64,000 bases of DNA from AP-15 sp963795485 (GTDB lineage Bacteria > Pseudomonadota > Alphaproteobacteria > ATCC43930 > CGMCC-115725), in the NCBI GenBank assembly GCA_963795485.1, contig CAWCIL010000008.1, positions 62,001 to 126,000 on the forward strand. The letters run 5' to 3'. Numbering within the stretch: the first letter of the stretch is position 1; each line of letters begins with the position of its first letter. Shown one piece after another: positions 9,021 to 17,443 of this stretch. The position numbers were made by a program, and so were the translations under genes. Under the pieces are notes generated by a model, which saw nothing but the letters and a program-made list of their open reading frames with translations, was not told where the DNA came from and made no database searches.

Positions 9021-10433
9021 CTAGGCCGGTTCCGGAGCCCCCTCGGTGACGGTTTCGAGTTGGCCGACGGTTTCCCTGCCAAACAACACCGGCACAAAAG
9101 CGCCAATCGACGCGACAATCGCCAGGGTACCGAAAAAGATCACCGGTGAACCCGTGTACGGCTCCAACATGAAGGGCGCGACCACACCGGCGCCGAATCG
9201 CCCGCACGACTCGCCAAAGTATTGCCCGCGGCCGCGCAAACCGGTCGGGAACTGCTCGGAGAGATAAACCCGCACGGCCGTGAAGGTCGACAGCACAGTA
9301 AAGCCGGTGATCAGCGCTCCGGCGACAAAGACGACGGTCGCGTAACGTCCCGCGGAATGTGCCACGGCCATCATCAGAAGACCGGGGAGCGACCCAGCGA
9401 GGCAATAGGTGATTGTCCATCGCCGGCCGATGACCTCCATCAGAAATCCGGTAAAGCCCTTCCCCGGGATACTCGCCAGGAACACGAGCGAACTCAGCCC
9501 GAAGCTCAAGGTGACGGCGGCACCCTGATCGATCAGGGCCTTTGGCAACAGAATGGAGATTGTAAAAAAGGAAACCTGCGCACAGACGAGACTTACGATG
9601 CCGACCACGGTCCAGCGCAGCTGACCCCGGCGAAAGAGTGCCGAAAACGGCGGCAGCTGCTCGCGTGTAAGGGCTTCGCTCTCGCCCAGCGCTGCTGCGG
9701 TCAGCGGTGCCACGCGGTCACCGGACCGGCTGATAATCCGATTGACGATGGTGATGGCAGCCTCGGGGTTGCCGCGCCGCAGATGCCAGCGCGGACTTTC
9801 GGGGATCAGCAGATAGACCAGCGCCGGCACGACGAACAATCCAAGTATAGCCGGCAGCGCCAGGAGCCGGAAACCGTTCGGATTGCCGGCAACGAGAAAC
9901 CCGACCAGCGGCACCAGGGTGAACGAGCTGGCCAGCATCATCTCGTAGATTGCGCCATAGGTGCGCCGGTGCTGCGCCGGCATCAGCTCGGCGGCGATCG
10001 GAAACGGCGCCGAGGCGGCAAAGCCGATCGCCAGGCCGGTCAACAGGCGAATGGCGATCAGGTGCTCGCCGCTTTGGGCCAGCGGGATCAACAGAGTGAA
10101 GAGGTTAATCGCCGCCACCCCGAGCAGCATGACGGTGCGGCGGCTCCAATGGTCGGAAATCGCCGCTGCGGTAAACCCGCCGACGCAGGCCGCCAGGCTC
10201 GATGCGACGGCAAGCAGGCGGATCTCGCCAGGAGTAATGTGCAGCGGCTTTTTGGCCAGCACGAGCAGCGTGCCGGTCATCGAACCGTCATAGCCATCGA
10301 CCAGCGCGACAAACCCGAGCACAAAGATCATCCCCAGGTGAAACGGGCTGAACGGGATGCTGTCGAGCTTGCTGCCGAGCACGTGGCTCGCGGCCGGAAA
10401 TGCCGTTCTGGAGACGCGGGGGACTTCTGCCAT
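9021..10433 (-). CDS. MFS permease (sugar/aromatic-acid porter type)
   Basis: A 470-residue inner-membrane transporter with 12 predicted helices. Motif A appears after helix 2 (AAISDHWSRRTVMLLG) and a related motif after helix 8 (GFLMEVIGRRWTITYC). The acidic motif FVALVDGYDGSMTG in helix 1 is typical of aromatic-acid:H+ symporters, and LIPESPRWHLRRGNPEAA between helices 6 and 7 is typical of sugar and organic-anion porters. It lies just downstream of a catabolic block on the same strand, so uptake of that block's substrate is a reasonable guess. The substrate is not readable from sequence. Confidence 0.87.
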   Translation of the reverse strand: MAEVPRVSRTAFPAASHVLGSKLDSIPFSPFHLGMIFVLGFVALVDGYDGSMTGTLLVLAKKPLHITPGEIRLLAVASSLAACVGGFTAAAISDHWSRRTVMLLGVAAINLFTLLIPLAQSGEHLIAIRLLTGLAIGFAASAPFPIAAELMPAQHRRTYGAIYEMMLASSFTLVPLVGFLVAGNPNGFRLLALPAILGLFVVPALVYLLIPESPRWHLRRGNPEAAITIVNRIISRSGDRVAPLTAAALGESEALTREQLPPFSALFRRGQLRWTVVGIVSLVCAQVSFFTISILLPKALIDQGAAVTLSFGLSSLVFLASIPGKGFTGFLMEVIGRRWTITYCLAGSLPGLLMMAVAHSAGRYATVVFVAGALITGFTVLSTFTAVRVYLSEQFPTGLRGRGQYFGESCGRFGAGVVAPFMLEPYTGSPVIFFGTLAIVASIGAFVPVLFGRETVGQLETVTEGAPEPA

Positions 10434-10788
10434 GGCGCTCTCCCGATAGCCATGCGATGCGCCGGTGTCGGATCACGCTCGCGTCCAGCGGGCAGCCGCG
10501 CACGGGGGGACAGAACTCTGACAGGATTCCGTATGCCGATAAAGCGGTCGCATCAAGCAGGTGGCGTCCGGCACGGTCGTTCCCTAAGCCGATTCCGATT
10601 TTTCAGCGCCGTGCCCGCGGGCCGACGCCCTGGACGCAAATCCGGCGAGTGAATTGCTGGTGTTAGAGCCAGAGTGCTCGAGCCGGGGTAACCGGCGGAA
10701 ACACGGCACGAAAAGGAACAATCATGAGCCGCGCGATTGCCGAAATCGGACTGCTCGGCCTACGCTGAGATCCCCTCTTAAACCGCTT
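10434..10788. other. Intergenic region between the MFS and methyltransferase genes
   Basis: 355 bases without a convincing gene. A 14-codon frame at 10723 has a weak ribosome site (AAAAGGAAC) but is too short to interpret. No repeat, tRNA or obvious terminator was seen. Confidence 0.4.
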
Positions 10789-11460
10789 TCAGCTGCGGCG
10801 TTCGGCGATGATGTGCCAGTGGTGCGACCCGGGCCGCCGCTCTTGCAGTTGCTGGCTGAGGGTGAGCAGATCAAAGCCGGCCAGCAGACCGACGAGCGTG
10901 GCGGCGTCGCAATAGCAATGCGGGTGGCCTTTTCGCTCGACCTGGTCGATGACAAAAGTGTCGGGAGCGATCGCACGGCCAATACCGTAATTCGCATCGC
11001 GGGTTGACAGCACCGTCGCCTGCAGCAGCCCGGCCGGCCGCAACACGCGCCAGATCTCGCCGAGCCTGCGACCGAGGTCGCCCAGCGTGCCGTGATGGAT
11101 CACATTCCACGACAGGACGTAATCGAAGCCGGCGTCGGGAAACGGTAAGCCGTCCGCGAAACCCTGGTGCAGGCTCACCGGCAAGCCGCGCGCGGCGGCC
11201 CCCTCGCGCACCACGGCGAGGCCGGCCGGGCTGCCGTCGATCGCCTCGACATCGAAACCGTGCTCGGCGAGCAACAGCGCATGCCGCCCGACGCCGCAAC
11301 CGAGATCGAGCACCCGCCTGGCGCCGCGCGCGTGCAATTCCCGCAGGATCGCCACCACTGCCGGGTGCGGTTCGAGCCAATCGGCGCGCCCTTCGCTGGT
11401 CGCCCAACGCTTGTCCCAAGCCTCGACCGCCGTCTGCGACACCGCGCTGTCGATCGCCAT
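10789..11460 (-). CDS. Class I SAM-dependent methyltransferase
   Basis: A 223-residue Rossmann-fold methyltransferase. Motif I is VLDLGCGVGRHALLLAEHGF (about residues 50-69), the acidic motif II is EAIDGSPAG, and motif IV is FDYVLSWNVIHHG. A lid and C-terminal strand follow (VLRPAGLLQATVLS). Residues after about 150 (ANYGIGRAIAPDTFVIDQ) resemble tellurite-resistance/UbiE-type small-molecule methyltransferases. The substrate is unknown. It is the last gene of the minus-strand block starting with CaiB/BaiF. Confidence 0.88.
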   Translation of the reverse strand: MAIDSAVSQTAVEAWDKRWATSEGRADWLEPHPAVVAILRELHARGARRVLDLGCGVGRHALLLAEHGFDVEAIDGSPAGLAVVREGAAARGLPVSLHQGFADGLPFPDAGFDYVLSWNVIHHGTLGDLGRRLGEIWRVLRPAGLLQATVLSTRDANYGIGRAIAPDTFVIDQVERKGHPHCYCDAATLVGLLAGFDLLTLSQQLQERRPGSHHWHIIAERRS

Positions 11461-11480
11461 GTTCTCCGTCCCCTGTTGTG

Positions 11481-12677
11481 TCAGACGATGCCGTCCTGCC
11501 GCAGCTGTGCGACGGCGGCGGCATCAAGGCCGAGCCAGTCGGACAGCACTTCGGCGGTGTGCTCGCCCAGCAGCGGCGCCGGCTCGACCTTGGTCGGCAC
11601 GCCGTCGAACCGAACCGGCCAAGTCGGCATCGCCATCTTGCGTTCGCCGTGCGTCATCTGCTGCAGGATGCCGCGCTCGTAGAAGCTCGGCTCCTCGATC
11701 AGCTCCTGCGTGTCGAGCACGGCGCCCGCCGGGACGCCGACCGCGCTCAGCTGCGCCATCGCCTCTTGTTTGGTGCGCTCCTTGGTCCAGCCGGTGACGA
11801 TCGCGTCAACCTCAGCCTCGCGCTGCAGGCGGGCGTCAGGCGTCGCATAGCGCTCGTCACCGATCAGGTCCTCGCGGCCAATCAGCTTGAGGAGGCGCGG
11901 CCAATGCTCCGGATTGGCGCGGCTGGTCAACAGGTAGACGTAATCGTTGGGGCCGCCGGGCTTGCATGGGTAGATGCCGCCGGGCGGGTTGTTGGCCGGC
12001 GGCCGGCGCGGGGCCGCCTTGCCGGTGCGCGCCTGGGTGATGAACCCGCCGCGGCTGTAATGCATGACCGAATCCTGCATTGCCACCTGCAGCCGGCGCC
12101 CCTTGCCGCTGCGGGCACGGTCGAACAGGGCACTGACGATGCTGAAGGCCATCAGCATGCCGGTGCCGGTATCGCCGATGGTCGGGCCAGGCTTGACCGG
12201 GCGACCGTCCCTTTCGCCGGTAATGCTCATCGCGCCGCCGGCAGCCTGCGCAATCGGGTCGAACGACAGCCCCTTCTCGAACGGGCTGCCGTCGCCAAAG
12301 CCCTTGACCTGGGCATAGATGATCGACGGATTGATGCCGCTGACGACCTCATAGCCGAGCCCCAGACGCTCGACCGCGCCGGGCGCGAAGTTCTCGGTGA
12401 AGACGTCCGCTTTCTTCACCATCTCCTTGACCAATGCCAGGCCGCGCTCGTCTTTGAGGTTGATGGTCAGCGAGCGCTTGTTGGCGTTGTACATCATGAA
12501 ATAGAAGGCATCGCCGAAACCAGTGCGGCCGGCTTCGCCGCGCGGCGGCTCCACCTTGGCGATGTCAGCACCCATCCAGGCGAGGGCCTCGGTGCAGGTC
12601 GTGCCAGCCTCGAACTGCGTCAGATCGAGGACGCGGATGCCCTTGAGTAAGCCCGGCGATACGGGGGTTACGGCCAT
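11481..12677 (-). CDS. CaiB/BaiF-family CoA-transferase (formyl-CoA:oxalate transferase-like)
   Basis: A 398-residue class III CoA-transferase that would move CoA between carboxylic acids through a mixed-anhydride intermediate. Typical features are the N-terminal GIRVLDLTQFEAGTTCTE, the VEPPRGEAGR loop, NKRSLTINLKDERG, and the segment IGDTGTGMLMAF whose Asp matches the catalytic carboxylate. The C-terminal motif VPAGAV is also present. I chose ATG 12677 because AAGGAG lies 7 bases upstream; an ATG 21 bases earlier has no such site. It may work with the TPP-dependent lyase at 21895, a pairing known from oxalate and 2-hydroxyacyl-CoA metabolism, but 9 kb separate them. Substrate is inference. 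Confidence 0.9.
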   Translation of the reverse strand: MAVTPVSPGLLKGIRVLDLTQFEAGTTCTEALAWMGADIAKVEPPRGEAGRTGFGDAFYFMMYNANKRSLTINLKDERGLALVKEMVKKADVFTENFAPGAVERLGLGYEVVSGINPSIIYAQVKGFGDGSPFEKGLSFDPIAQAAGGAMSITGERDGRPVKPGPTIGDTGTGMLMAFSIVSALFDRARSGKGRRLQVAMQDSVMHYSRGGFITQARTGKAAPRRPPANNPPGGIYPCKPGGPNDYVYLLTSRANPEHWPRLLKLIGREDLIGDERYATPDARLQREAEVDAIVTGWTKERTKQEAMAQLSAVGVPAGAVLDTQELIEEPSFYERGILQQMTHGERKMAMPTWPVRFDGVPTKVEPAPLLGEHTAEVLSDWLGLDAAAVAQLRQDGIV

Positions 12678-12897
12678 TATCGAACTCCTTGCCTTCATTT
12701 AGCTCGGATGAGACGCTCGGGACCTCCGCCCAAACCCCACCATTGTTGGCCATCTGCGCCAGATAGCGATCCAGAAAAACGCGCCGCGCCACTTACCGAT
12801 CAAAATGACTGGGCCCCTGTTGCCCCATTGCCGTCGTTGCCCGACGCGAGGGGCGTCGTGCCGCGCCCTGGTGAGGCCGGGGACGGAGTATCGGGCG

Positions 12898-13680
12898 CTA
12901 CTGGGCGGCGGCCGCCATAGATTGCGCTGCTGCAACAGGTCGATGGGCGCGGAGAAAGGTGCGGACATGGCGCACCGCCAGCGGAATCTTGTCCGGAGTG
13001 TCCTTCCATGGATAAAGGCTCACCTGCGCGCTGGGCGCGAGATGCACGGTCTCCATCGCCACGGCATAGGGATGCCCCGGAACGTCGTCGGGCAACACCA
13101 AGATCGGCGTCTGGCAGGTGCGCACGAAGTCGCGGGTCACGGTGTACACGAAATCGGCGTGCGCGTCACCGTACATGTTGGTCAGGAAAGTATCGACCAT
13201 CGCCATCGTGATGTCGGACCGACGGGCGCACAGCTCCGGGCCCCAGCCTTTCATGTTGTTGTTGTAGGAGAGGCCAGGCATCTCCGGGCGGTACCCGCTG
13301 GGCTGCGCCGGCACGGCAGCGACGACGCGGTCGCCGGCCTGCTTTAAGAGGTTCCAGATGAAGGGGCCGCCGATGCAGAAGCCAAGCACCATGAACTCGC
13401 GGATGCCCAGGTGATCCATCAGGCCGATATGGTCGTCGGTGTAGGCGTCCCACGGCCGGTCGACCTCGAGCGGACCCGAGGACTGGCCACCCTTGGCGTT
13501 GCGCAGATCGGCCGCGATAACGCGAAACTCGCCCTTGAACTCGTCAAATGGGTTGAACGGGTGCGTCGCGAGCCCGGCGACCCTCGAGTTGAGCCCGCCG
13601 CCGGGGATCACCAGCAGCGGGAAGCCCGAGCCGACCTCTTCGTAATGAATGCGAACTTGGCCTCTTTCATAGAACGGCAT
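12898..13680 (-). CDS. Alpha/beta hydrolase with a cysteine nucleophile
   Basis: A 260-residue alpha/beta-hydrolase. The oxyanion-hole motif is LLVIPGGGLNSRVAG (about 24-38). The nucleophile elbow is VLGFCIGGPF, with Cys in place of the usual Ser, as in dienelactone hydrolases. The acid is probably the Asp in ILVLPDDVPGHP. No catalytic His is unambiguous; the one in ALAVRHV-type C-terminal sequence is a candidate. ATG 13680 (MPFYERGQ) is chosen as the family-like start. It sits between the CoA-transferase and an LLM oxidoreductase on the same strand. Confidence 0.85.
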   Translation of the reverse strand: MPFYERGQVRIHYEEVGSGFPLLVIPGGGLNSRVAGLATHPFNPFDEFKGEFRVIAADLRNAKGGQSSGPLEVDRPWDAYTDDHIGLMDHLGIREFMVLGFCIGGPFIWNLLKQAGDRVVAAVPAQPSGYRPEMPGLSYNNNMKGWGPELCARRSDITMAMVDTFLTNMYGDAHADFVYTVTRDFVRTCQTPILVLPDDVPGHPYAVAMETVHLAPSAQVSLYPWKDTPDKIPLAVRHVRTFLRAHRPVAAAQSMAAAAQ

Positions 13681-13981
13681 CGCAGTCTCCTCCAACGTTG
13701 CAGCCGCAGCGCCCGTTGCAGCCGCCAGGGTGCGCAGGCAGACGTTTTAGCCAGCCGGGCGAGTTTTCGGAAGCGTTTCGCTGCAAGCGGTCCCGGAGGC
13801 TCCAAAGCAGCGACAGGTACACCCACCTTCCCTCGACATCTCGACTCATCATGTAGACTTTGCGATTGGTTGGATCTCCCTAGCGCTCGCACAGCTCGTC
13901 GAGTGCGGGAATTGTCCGGTAACTGTGCTGATATTCGCGCTCTCGTGTGGCGAAAATCTAGTCACAGCGCTCGATCGGAGG
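13681..13981. other. Intergenic gap inside the catabolic block
   Basis: About 300 bases without a gene. Open frames on both strands lack ribosome sites and recognisable composition. It may carry the promoter of the hydrolase gene; no element stands out. Confidence 0.4.
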
Positions 13982-14923
13982 TCAGTTCTTTGAGCCAGTT
14001 CGCTCGCCGGACACGATCGGCGCGACGTCCTGCATGAAGCACTCCATCGATTGGAGGAGCTGGTCAAGGTTGCGGTTGCCGTGGAGGTTAATCTGGAAAG
14101 CGTCGAGCCCGGCTTGTTCGCGGTATCTCAACAGATCGCCGGCGACTTCGGCGGGAGTGCCGTGCCCGACCGGCCGCCTGCCGCCCGATGGCGTCGCATT
14201 GCCGGTGATCGTGCTGAACTCGACGCGGACGCTCATGCGCGTCGGGATCGGCACGCGCCCGATCTGGTCGCACGCCCGGCGCAACGCGGTCTGACGCTCG
14301 ACTAGCTCGGCGACGGGCAGCGGGGTCGGCTGCCATAGCGCTGCGAACCGCGCCGCGCGGCGTAGTGCCGCATCACTGGCGCCGCCGATCCAGATCGGCG
14401 GATGCGGCTGCTGCACCGGCTTCGGGTTGAAATGCATGTCGGAGAACGAAAAGAATTTCCCGGCGAACGAGACCTCGCCGGGCGCCCAGCAGGCCTGCCA
14501 GAGGCGCAGATATTCGTTGGTGCGCGCGCCCCGCTCGTGGAACGGCACGCCGAGTGCCGCAAACTCGGCCTCGTTCCAGCCGACGCCGACACCGGCGATC
14601 AGCCTGCCGCCCGACATACGGTCGATCGTCGCCAGGCTCTTGGCGGTCGCGACCGGGTTGCGGTACGGCATGATCAGCACCGAGACGCCGATGCCGATAT
14701 GGGTTGTGTGCGCGGCGATAAACGACATCGCGACGAACGGATCGTAGACGTTGGTCCACGGTGCCGCACGCGAAGAGCTGTCGACGAGGATGTGATCGTT
14801 GACGAAGATGGCGTCGAACCCGACTTCCTCGGCCGTTTTCGCGGCGGCGACGATCGCCTCGGGCGATGTCTCGAACCCGAGGTAATCCGAATTGGGACAG
14901 CGGGTCGAGAACCGGACGAACAT
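13982..14923 (-). CDS. LLM-class (luciferase-like) F420/FMN-dependent oxidoreductase
   Basis: A 313-residue TIM-barrel flavin or F420 oxidoreductase. It shows FDAIFVNDHILV (about 36-47), VYDPFVAMSFIAAHT, the family core GIGVSVLIMPYRNPVATAKS, and the signature GGRLIAGVGVGWNEAEF. Later PPIWIGGASDAALRRAAR binds the cofactor phosphate. Length fits the group. These enzymes oxidise or monooxygenate diverse small molecules, and the substrate cannot be read. With the other LLM gene at 15957 and an aldo/keto reductase between them, it suggests a degradative operon. Confidence 0.88.
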   Translation of the reverse strand: MFVRFSTRCPNSDYLGFETSPEAIVAAAKTAEEVGFDAIFVNDHILVDSSSRAAPWTNVYDPFVAMSFIAAHTTHIGIGVSVLIMPYRNPVATAKSLATIDRMSGGRLIAGVGVGWNEAEFAALGVPFHERGARTNEYLRLWQACWAPGEVSFAGKFFSFSDMHFNPKPVQQPHPPIWIGGASDAALRRAARFAALWQPTPLPVAELVERQTALRRACDQIGRVPIPTRMSVRVEFSTITGNATPSGGRRPVGHGTPAEVAGDLLRYREQAGLDAFQINLHGNRNLDQLLQSMECFMQDVAPIVSGERTGSKN

Positions 14924-14959
14924 GGATGCCTCGCGAGAAGTCGATGCTGGAGGACGATA

Positions 14960-15940
14960 TCAGACGAAACCGACCACCGCGTGCGGAACGTAGGGTTCCT
15001 CGAGCGCGGCGATCTCCTCGGCCGTCAACTTTACGGCCACCGATGCAAGCGCGTCATCGAGGTGGTGGAGCTTGGTGGCGCCGACGATCGGTGCGGTAAT
15101 GACCGGCTTTGCCAGGAGCCAGGCAAGCGCCACGCAGGCGCGCGGGATGCCGCGTGCTTTGGCGATTTCGGCCACGCGGTCAATGACCAGCCTGTCCACA
15201 TCAAGGGTTTTTGAGAAGAGGCGTTGGTGAGCGTCATCGGTCTCAGTACGAATACTTGTGTAATCCGGGTCTCGCGTTAGCCGTCCGCGCGCCTGCGGGC
15301 TCCAGGGAATGACGCCGATACCCTCGGCCTCGCACAGCGGCAGCATTTCGCGCTCTTCCTCGCGGTAGAGCAAGTTCACAAGGTTCTGCATGCTGACAAA
15401 CCGGGGCCAGCCGTTTTTCTCGGCGATGCCGAGGGCGCGGGCGAACTGCCAAGCGTGCATCGAAGAGGCGCCGATATAGCGCGTTTTGCCGGATTTGACG
15501 ACATCGTTTAGCGCTTCGAGCGTCTCCTCGATCGGCGTCTCATGGTCGAAACGGTGGATCTGATAGAGGTTGACGTAATCCATTCCGAGGCGGCACAGGC
15601 TATTGTCGATCTCGGCAAGGATCGCCTTGCGCGACAGCCCGGCGCCATTGGGGCCGGGACGCATTCGGCCATGGACTTTGGTGGCAATGACGACCTCATC
15701 GCGGCGCGCGAAATCCTTGATCGCCCGGCCGAGGATTTCCTCGCTGCTGCCGAGCGAATAGCGGTTCGCCGTGTCGAAGAAATTGATGCCCAATTCAAGC
15801 GCCCGTTTAATGAATGGCCGGCTTTCCTCCTCAGGCAGGCTCCAGGCATGATTGCCGAGATTGCCGCCACCGTAGCTCATGCAGCCAAGGCAAATGCGCG
15901 AGACATCGAGGCCGGTGCGGCCGAGCTTCGTATATTCCAT
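14960..15940 (-). CDS. Aldo/keto reductase
   Basis: A 326-residue NADPH-dependent carbonyl reductase with a TIM barrel. The tetrad is visible: Asp and Tyr in NFFDTANRYSLGSSEEILG, Lys in VVIATKVHG, and His in VNLYQIHRFDHETP. GARGRLTRD-like and TAPIVGATKLHHLDDAL segments near the C-terminus form the cofactor clamp. Two adjacent ATGs exist (15943 and 15940); the second gives MEYTKLGRTGL, the usual start. It is flanked on both sides by LLM oxidoreductases on the same strand. Confidence 0.9.
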   Translation of the reverse strand: MEYTKLGRTGLDVSRICLGCMSYGGGNLGNHAWSLPEEESRPFIKRALELGINFFDTANRYSLGSSEEILGRAIKDFARRDEVVIATKVHGRMRPGPNGAGLSRKAILAEIDNSLCRLGMDYVNLYQIHRFDHETPIEETLEALNDVVKSGKTRYIGASSMHAWQFARALGIAEKNGWPRFVSMQNLVNLLYREEEREMLPLCEAEGIGVIPWSPQARGRLTRDPDYTSIRTETDDAHQRLFSKTLDVDRLVIDRVAEIAKARGIPRACVALAWLLAKPVITAPIVGATKLHHLDDALASVAVKLTAEEIAALEEPYVPHAVVGFV

Positions 15941-15956
15941 CATTGATCCGAGCCCG

Positions 15957-16895
15957 TTAGATTGTCATGCGAAGTGCGGCATGACATCCGACGCGAAGAG
16001 TTCGTGAGATCTCGAGGTCGTTCCGGTAGTCGCTGTTGATCAGCAGCTGCACGCCGGCGTCTCGATATTTGCCGATCAGATCGATCGCCTCGGACACCGT
16101 GCCGACAAAACCCCGCAAAGGTCCGCGAGCGGCGAGTCGCTCGCATTTCGCCCCGACAGCGGCATCGTCGCGGCCGATCAGCCAACTGTTGTTGTGGGTC
16201 GCTTCAATCGTCGTGGCGTCGCGCTGTATCGCATCGCAATGGCTGCGAAGCACCGCAAGCTTGTGCCTCACCATGTTCGGATCGCCGCCGATGTTGCAGG
16301 CGTCGGCCAGGCGGGCGACCGCCCGTAACGTAAGTTGCTCGCCGCCGCCGGCGATCATCACCGGCGGACGGGGCTTTTGAAGCGGCTTCGGCTCGAGGAT
16401 CGCGTTCTCGACATGAAAATACCTGCCGTGAAAGGTGGTTCGCTTCTCCGTCCACATCGCGAGGATGAGCCGGACGGCCTCCTCCATCTGCCGGATGCGC
16501 ACCGCTGGCCGCGCCGGGAATTCCCAACCGTATTGGCGGTACTCCGTCTCGAAATACCCCGCGCCGATGCCAAGCGTCAGCCGCCCACGGCTGATCAAAT
16601 CGACGCTGGCGGCGATCTTGGCCAGATGCGCGGGATTTCGGTAGCCGACCGACGTGGCGAGCGTGGCGAGACGAATGCGGCTGGTCACCGCTGCCAGTGC
16701 GGACAAGGCGGTCCAGCCTTCCATAAAGGGTTCGTCGGGCATCCCGACGCCTGGAATCTGGATCAGGTGGTCCATCACCGAGAACCAGACAAAGCCGTGG
16801 TCTTCGGCCCATTGCGCCTTCGCCTTTACCGCCTCGAAGGCTTCCGCGTGGTCAGGACCGCACACCCATGACGGATTGTGAATGCCGAACTTCAT
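15957..16895 (-). CDS. LLM-class flavin-dependent oxidoreductase, C-terminus probably frameshifted
   Basis: A 312-residue luciferase-like TIM-barrel protein: KFGIHNPSWVCGPD, FVWFSVMDHLIQIPGVG, TSRIRLATLATSVGYRNPAH and RGRLTLGIGAGYFETEYRQYG. PPVMIAGGGEQLTLR is the phosphate-binding loop. ATG 16895 is preceded by purine-rich AGGAGGAACGGGAGC. After DLEIS near 16011 the present frame gives RTLRVGCHAALRMTI. A neighbouring frame gives HELFASDVMPHFA and a stop at 15965-15967, which is the usual family ending. A single-base shift near 16010 is therefore likely. Seventeen bases separate it from the aldo/keto reductase start. Confidence 0.87.
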   Translation of the reverse strand: MKFGIHNPSWVCGPDHAEAFEAVKAKAQWAEDHGFVWFSVMDHLIQIPGVGMPDEPFMEGWTALSALAAVTSRIRLATLATSVGYRNPAHLAKIAASVDLISRGRLTLGIGAGYFETEYRQYGWEFPARPAVRIRQMEEAVRLILAMWTEKRTTFHGRYFHVENAILEPKPLQKPRPPVMIAGGGEQLTLRAVARLADACNIGGDPNMVRHKLAVLRSHCDAIQRDATTIEATHNNSWLIGRDDAAVGAKCERLAARGPLRGFVGTVSEAIDLIGKYRDAGVQLLINSDYRNDLEISRTLRVGCHAALRMTI

Positions 16896-17038
16896 CGAAC
16901 TCGCTCCCGTTCCTCCTGACGTGGGCTCGGGCCTTGTGCTCAAGATGGATGCTGGCACGTGCCAACGCTGGCAGCAAGTGCGCAACCGGTGATGGCCATC
17001 ACGGAACAACCCCCGCGGGTCCTCGCGACAAACTCGGC

Positions 17039-17257
17039 TTAGCCACGCACCGGTCTGTTGCCGGCGGTCGGTGCCTGTGGGTGCGCCGTAGCGGTGCGGG
17101 CCTGGCCGATCCGCGCACGCTCACGCCGCAGCTCTTGGAGACGCGCGTGGATCGCCGCAAAATCGTCGGCAGCTCGCGGACGCGCGCGTTCGCAATGCAG
17201 CTCATGGATGCGAGCGCGGATCACCGCAAAATCATCAGCAGCTCGGGGTCGGGTCAC
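17039..17257 (-). CDS. Small protein with a duplicated RPRAADDFA-IxAR-xELxxERA motif
   Basis: A 72-residue basic protein from GTG 17257, with GAGAGG a few bases upstream. It is built from two tandem copies of a motif of about 23 residues (RPRAADDFAVIRARIHELHC, then RPRAADDFAAIHARLQELRR), so the DNA at about 17110-17255 is an imperfect direct repeat of about 70 bp. Single copies of this motif are familiar from small hypothetical proteins of alphaproteobacteria. The function is unknown. The doubling is the odd part here. Confidence 0.6.
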   Translation of the reverse strand: MTRPRAADDFAVIRARIHELHCERARPRAADDFAAIHARLQELRRERARIGQARTATAHPQAPTAGNRPVRG

Positions 17258-17313
17258 ATTTCCTCTCCGCTCTCGGTAGCGTGGGACTCTTGGACCATCC
17301 GGGTGTTTAATAC

Positions 17314-17347
17314 CGCTATATCGGATTTGCTATAATATTGCTAGGAG
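17314..17347 (+). promoter_or_regulatory. Extended -10 promoter with an overlapping CGCTATAT element and ribosome site
   Basis: TGCTATAAT (TATAAT at 17331-17336) is an ideal extended -10. CGCTATAT at 17314-17321 matches half of the Mo-box-like palindrome at 19587-19610 and lies just upstream. AGGAG at 17343-17347 precedes GTG 17354. The -35 region is weak. Regulation by molybdate is a guess from the shared half site. Confidence 0.42.
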
Positions 17348-17353
17348 TGTGCC

Positions 17354-17443
17354 GTGGATCGGCGGATCTCTGTGGGTGAGCAAGCACTGCTTTGCCGCAA
17401 CAGGCAAGGCGAGCAAGCCGGAGCAATCAAGCGCGCCATCTGA
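17354..17443 (+). CDS. Candidate 29-residue ORF with strong promoter and ribosome signals
   Basis: GTG 17354 follows AGGAG by 6 bases and TATAAT by 17. It encodes 29 residues (starts MDRRISVGEQALLC, ends KRAI) and stops at 17441-17443, immediately abutting the convergent stop of the pterin-fold gene. The product is unknown. The signals are better than for most chance ORFs, so a leader peptide or a transcript antisense to the Mo locus is possible. Confidence 0.38.
   Translation: MDRRISVGEQALLCRNRQGEQAGAIKRAI

Noticed and set aside
9222..10652. 476-codon plus-strand open frame opposite the MFS gene
   Set aside because: Gln/Arg/Asp-rich composition typical of an antisense shadow of a membrane protein in high-GC DNA.
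10723..10767. 14-codon ORF with a weak ribosome site after the MFS gene
   Set aside because: Too short, no conservation evidence; probably chance.
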